A DNA stretch of 64,000 nt, taken from NCBI GenBank assembly GCA_017619585.1, contig JAFZSA010000037.1, positions 49,237 through 113,236 on the forward strand. The letters are read 5' to 3'. Below are positions 60,967 to 64,000 of this stretch, piece after piece. The DNA comes from Bacteroidaceae bacterium. GTDB taxonomy: Bacteria > Bacteroidota > Bacteroidia > Bacteroidales > Bacteroidaceae. The first letter of the stretch is position 1; every line of letters starts with the position of its first letter. The notes beneath the pieces were generated by a model that was given only the letters and a program-made list of their open reading frames with translations, was not told where the DNA came from and ran no database searches. The position numbers and the translations under genes are program-made.

Positions 60967-60987
60967 CGCCCAATAATCTGTACCAAC

Positions 60988-61064
60988 TGCGTGAAAGTGC
61001 AATTATCCGTGAGTTATGAAAAGGTAAGTTGGTCACACTTTCATCACGCAGTTACTTTGCACTC
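60988..61064. promoter_or_regulatory. inverted repeat and promoter-like region before the integrase
   Basis: AACTGCGTGAAAGTG (from about 60988) is mirrored by CACTTTCATCACGCAGTT (61036-61053), with a 2-3 base interruption, just before TTACTTTG, which is close to the promoter box consensus. Confidence 0.45.
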
Positions 61065-61115
61065 GCTATGAGACGCATAGCCTTCGATTATTAACAAAAC
61101 AAATTTCATACAAGT

Positions 61116-62264
61116 ATGAGTAACATTTGCAAGACAGTAACCTTGCGTACGCGTAAGATAAAGAAAGGTACGCAACTGAGCTTCTACCTTGACTACTACC
61201 CTGGCTACAGGGACGAGTCAACCATGAAGGTACAGAGACATGAGTCACTTGGCATCTACATCTTTGCCAAACCCAAGAACCAGCGCGAGAGAGACTACAA
61301 CGAGCGCATGACGGAGAAAGCCGAGGCACTGCGCTGTCGTCGCTATGAGTCCATTGTCAATGAACGCTACGATTTCTTTGACAAGGAGAAGATGAAGGGT
61401 GACTTCCTTGCCTACTTCAAGCAGAAGGCAGACAAGAAGAACTGCAAGTGGCAGCACGTCTATAAGCACTTCGCCCGATTCTGCAACAATAAGTGTCGCT
61501 TCGATGAAATCAACGTTGACTTCTGCAACAGGTTCCGTGAGTATCTGATGACCGCACCTCAGACCATCCACACAGAGCACAAACTACACATCAACTCCAT
61601 TGCAGGCTACTGGTCAACTTTCCGTGCCGTACTCCATACAGCCTACAGGGAACACAAGATTATGGAAAACCCAAACGGATTTCTGGAGCGCATTGACACG
61701 ATACCAACGGAAAAGGAACATCTGTCCAAGGATGAACTTGTCAAGCTGGCGAACACGCCTTGCGACTATCCCATTCTAAAGACAGCCTTCCTCTTTGCCT
61801 GTCTGACAGGACTGAGAAAGAGCGACATCAAGCAACTCACATGGGAGAACATACAGCCATATGGCGATGGTGGCATGTATGTCACACTTCGTATGCAGAA
61901 GACCAAAGAACTGGTGAACAACCCCATCAGTGACGAGGCTCTGGAACTGATTGGTGAGAGAGGAACAGGCATTGTATTCACTGGCTTCACCGACAAACTC
62001 ACCCAGACCCCCTTGAAGAACTGGCTGAAAGCCGCTGGCATCACCAAGAAAATCTCATTCCACTGCAGCAGACATACATTCGGTTCCCTACAGGTGGATG
62101 CAGGAACAAGTGTCTATACCGTCCAGCACATGTTGGGCCACAAGAACGTGGAAACAACTCAAATCTATGCGAACATGGCTGACGAGAGCAAGCGCGAATC
62201 CGTCAACCGCATCACATTGAAGTCAAGGATAACTCCACAGTTGAAAGTTGTCGGACATGGCTAA
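61116..62264 (+). CDS. tyrosine recombinase (integrase)
   Basis: A 382-residue integrase of the Bacteroidetes type. An N-terminal arm-binding domain (TVTLRTRKIKKGTQLSFYLDYYPGYRD), SAM-like core-binding domain at about 105-190, and catalytic domain with Arg in TGLRKSDIKQL, Lys region, HCSRHTFGSLQ (His and Arg) and LGHKNVETTQIYANM (His and nucleophile Tyr). It would insert and excise the element. A terminator hairpin follows. Confidence 0.93.
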   Translation: MSNICKTVTLRTRKIKKGTQLSFYLDYYPGYRDESTMKVQRHESLGIYIFAKPKNQRERDYNERMTEKAEALRCRRYESIVNERYDFFDKEKMKGDFLAYFKQKADKKNCKWQHVYKHFARFCNNKCRFDEINVDFCNRFREYLMTAPQTIHTEHKLHINSIAGYWSTFRAVLHTAYREHKIMENPNGFLERIDTIPTEKEHLSKDELVKLANTPCDYPILKTAFLFACLTGLRKSDIKQLTWENIQPYGDGGMYVTLRMQKTKELVNNPISDEALELIGERGTGIVFTGFTDKLTQTPLKNWLKAAGITKKISFHCSRHTFGSLQVDAGTSVYTVQHMLGHKNVETTQIYANMADESKRESVNRITLKSRITPQLKVVGHG

Positions 62265-62333
62265 ACATGTTTCTTGGTTCTATTTCTTCCAGAAATGAAA
62301 CCAAAGATGCTATTTTCAGGTTAAACACATCGG

Positions 62334-62368
62334 AAAATGAGAACCAATAGGATTGGCTCTCATTTTTC
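62334..62368 (+). terminator. terminator after the integrase
   Basis: AAAATGAGA with CCAAT pairs with ATTGG and TCTCATTTT around AGG (one unpaired base each side), followed by T. The remaining 200 bp to the next gene hold only the promoter box at 62519. Confidence 0.7.
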
Positions 62369-62518
62369 GTTATACCTTTGCCGAGCAATCAAACAATGGC
62401 AAATAAGAAGGAGAAGACCGAGTATGAAAATCATACTCAGACCAAGTATGATTCATAAATAAACGTAAATCATTGGTGTACAGAAGAAAAGGCTATACGT
62501 CATGTGTAAAAATCTTCT

Positions 62519-62526
62519 TAACTTTG
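62519..62526 (+). promoter_or_regulatory. promoter box of the membrane-protein gene
   Basis: TAACTTTG, about 42 nt before ATG 62569. Confidence 0.5.
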
Positions 62527-62568
62527 CAGCGCGTTTCCTGAAATGACGAACAATAATACATAAAGACA

Positions 62569-63543
62569 ATGAAAATAGATTCTCCATCTTCAATCACTTC
62601 GCGGGAGGCATCCATCCGGCTCGAATGGATCTCCACAAGAATACTGCCAGGAGTTGCAGTACTTCTTCTTTCAATTCCACTTTGCCAGTGGGCAGGCTCA
62701 AATCTTCCCGATGGCATCGTTCCTGTATCTATCATCTACTTGATGATTGTAATTGTCCTATGGTCAACATACATGGCCATGCAGTATGCTTTCGTTGGAA
62801 TAGTGCAAACGAGGAAAGCCAAGACTCATGCTCACAATAATCAAACAGCAACAAATGAATCAACTGCACAGATGCCTGTTTTTCTTTTGGAGGCAATGCC
62901 TGTTGTTAATGAACCAAATGCTACTGAAGACGTTTGCGATGCTGTGGTGGTCGAGGAGATTGCAGAGGATATAGCAGTTACAGATACCAAGGTCATATCG
63001 GAAGAAGTTCATCCAGCCAATGAGCCATCCATTGTTTCGACTGCTCCTGCCAGCTCAACCTATCAGCAAGGTATTGATGACTTCTATCAGAGTCAGGCGG
63101 AAAACCAGAAGAAGAAACTGGACACCATTCACGAATACCTTCTATACATCATGTCACCTTTTGTCTATGAGGAAGACATGGACGAGTTCTGCACGGATCT
63201 TTTGAAATTCGCTATGGATCACAACTATCGTCCTGAAGTTGAGTGGAAGAGATTCAAGACTAAAATGAGCAGCTTCGATGTCCGTCATCTGGTATGGAGC
63301 ATCGCAACAAGATTGGGACTTGGCAAAGGCAAGGAATACAGCAATGATGATTGCGCCTGCTATATCGAGCGTCGTTTTGCTTCTTTGTGTGTAACAGCCA
63401 GTGGAGAACCATTGTCACATAATACACTCAGAAACCTGACTGCCACATCCAACAGTGACCAGATTCACTGTGACATCTCAGGAGCAGACGGATTGTTATT
63501 CCATATTCCTTCACAGTTGGGTCAAGAGAAAGGCAGAGACTGA
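62569..63543 (+). CDS. mobile-element membrane protein of unknown function
   Basis: A 324-residue protein. Two membrane helices near the N-terminus (ILPGVAVLLLSIPLCQWA and VSIIYLMIVIVLWSTYMAM), an acidic low-complexity linker at about 85-165 (repeated VVVEEIAEDIAV-like words), and a C-terminal globular domain (EYLLYIMSPFVYEEDMDEFCTDLLKF, CACYIERRFASLCVTASGE). No family recognised. Similar two-helix plus cytoplasmic-domain proteins are common cargo next to integrases, but the function is not known. Confidence 0.6.
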   Translation: MKIDSPSSITSREASIRLEWISTRILPGVAVLLLSIPLCQWAGSNLPDGIVPVSIIYLMIVIVLWSTYMAMQYAFVGIVQTRKAKTHAHNNQTATNESTAQMPVFLLEAMPVVNEPNATEDVCDAVVVEEIAEDIAVTDTKVISEEVHPANEPSIVSTAPASSTYQQGIDDFYQSQAENQKKKLDTIHEYLLYIMSPFVYEEDMDEFCTDLLKFAMDHNYRPEVEWKRFKTKMSSFDVRHLVWSIATRLGLGKGKEYSNDDCACYIERRFASLCVTASGEPLSHNTLRNLTATSNSDQIHCDISGADGLLFHIPSQLGQEKGRD

Positions 63544-63878
63544 TCTCTTACACCAATCCTACATCAACTTTTCACATTATACATCTAGAACCACATCAGA
63601 AACCAAACTGAGGTGTGGCTCTGCTGTTCCTATGCCCTTTTGTGCTGAAATCTTACCCCAAAAACAGCCGAAATCCCAATTGTCATTCATTATACTTACA
63701 TGTTCGATATTGTCAAAATCCACTTCAAATTCTTGATTTATCCACGAATAATAGCCAAAAACAAGGCTCAACTGCGTGATTGTGTCGTGATGCACCTGTT
63801 ACTAAAAAGTGGCTTGCCCTCCGATTCGTAACGGGGTTCCTTTGCAGCACGATTCCACTAAAGGACTCGTGTATGTAA
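63544..63878. other. 335-bp gap
   Basis: No gene is supported. A TTCCTTTG at 63838-63845, one base off the promoter box, may start the next gene. Confidence 0.4.
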
Positions 63879-64000
63879 ATGAACAAAGAACCACTTACGT
63901 TCAATGACCTTCCGCAGGTCGTTGCCGAACTTCGGGATGAAGTATCGGGCATGAAGGCGTTACTGCTGAACCTTCAGAACAGACCAACTCAGCAGAGAGA
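63879..64000 (+). CDS. excisionase-like HTH protein, 3' partial
   Basis: ATG at 63879 opens a frame to the window end. The N-terminus MNKEPLTFNDLPQVVAEL and a Leu-rich coiled segment (MKALLLNLQNRP) match the start of the short HTH_17 excisionase-like proteins of Bacteroidales integrative elements, whose DNA-binding part follows this helix. Only about 40 residues are visible, so the HTH itself is outside the window. Confidence 0.6.
   Translation, partial: MNKEPLTFNDLPQVVAELRDEVSGMKALLLNLQNRPTQQR

Larger units (their letters stand above)
59600..64000 (+). mobile_element. integrative element, left part (right end outside window)
   Basis: From the break in the BspA-like gene onward the content changes to HTH proteins, a tyrosine recombinase, a membrane protein of unknown role and the start of an excisionase-like gene. 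This is the usual left end of a Bacteroidales integrative or mobilisable element. The right boundary and target duplication cannot be seen. Confidence 0.65.

Overview
The window looks like a chromosomal segment of a Bacteroidales bacterium, most probably Prevotella/Segatella or a close relative. The basis is the repeated Bacteroidetes promoter form (TTTG, 19-22 bp, TAnnTTTG), the near absence of strong Shine-Dalgarno sites, and the family content: BspA-like LRR protein, type IX secretion plug domain, DUF1460, Wzi, pyruvate:ferredoxin oxidoreductase, eukaryote-type ProRS and tandem short CstA proteins. The species call is inference; no rRNA or tRNA gene is visible.

Layout. 1-8.7 kb (+): an exopolysaccharide cluster with a Wzy-like polymerase (5' end cut by the window edge), WecB epimerase, one GT4 and three GT2 glycosyltransferases, a Wzx-type flippase and an acyltransferase. 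8.9-15.8 kb (-): a fusion of a WecA/MraY-type initiating transferase with a GT4 glycosyltransferase, a lipocalin-like lipoprotein, Wzi and a Wzc tyrosine autokinase. 15.9 kb (+): a phosphoglycosyl transferase homologue that has lost its catalytic Asp-Glu pair. A Wza-like export lipoprotein lies at 20.3 kb. Together these can initiate, extend, flip, polymerise, export and anchor a polymer.

16.8-24.8 kb holds conserved genes: a coiled-coil protein, ZapA, RNase Y, a HAD protein, YihY, a 46-residue membrane protein, RNase P RNA (minus strand) and an HtrA protease. 25.0-27.2 kb is an operon of a small secreted protein, an HprK-like kinase, an S26B-type (Ser-His) signal peptidase and a PqqD-family protein. 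It has the look of a peptide-modification system but no recognised maturase. 27.2-33.2 kb encodes a TRIC-like channel, a type IX secretion plug protein, a DUF1460 amidase-like protein, an AmpG-like transporter and a PI-PLC-like protein.

33.2-38.3 kb is an AT-rich island: a GC-rich cruciform, a 22-bp repeat array, a strong promoter, a highly structured putative RNA with its own terminator, then four secreted proteins of unknown function, three of them coiled-coil rich. 38.4-45.3 kb: a RAYT (REP-associated tyrosine transposase) with an extra C-terminal domain, another MFS protein, ProRS, an OmpA-like lipoprotein, MtgA and an AAA ATPase. 45.4-56.7 kb: NifJ, a GHL10 glycosidase, tandem 85-bp promoter repeats, two CstA proteins, a beta-barrel protein, a Ser-type sulfatase and an alpha/beta hydrolase.

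56.8-59.2 kb is repeat-rich and carries an orphan CdiA-type toxin domain. A second copy of the 33.6-kb promoter cassette drives a structured leader ahead of a truncated BspA-like gene. That gene ends abruptly where a tyrosine-recombinase mobile element appears to begin (59.6 kb to the window end). Short G/C-rich palindromes recur between genes and also inside or at the ends of several coding regions. Their relation to the RAYT is an open, testable idea.
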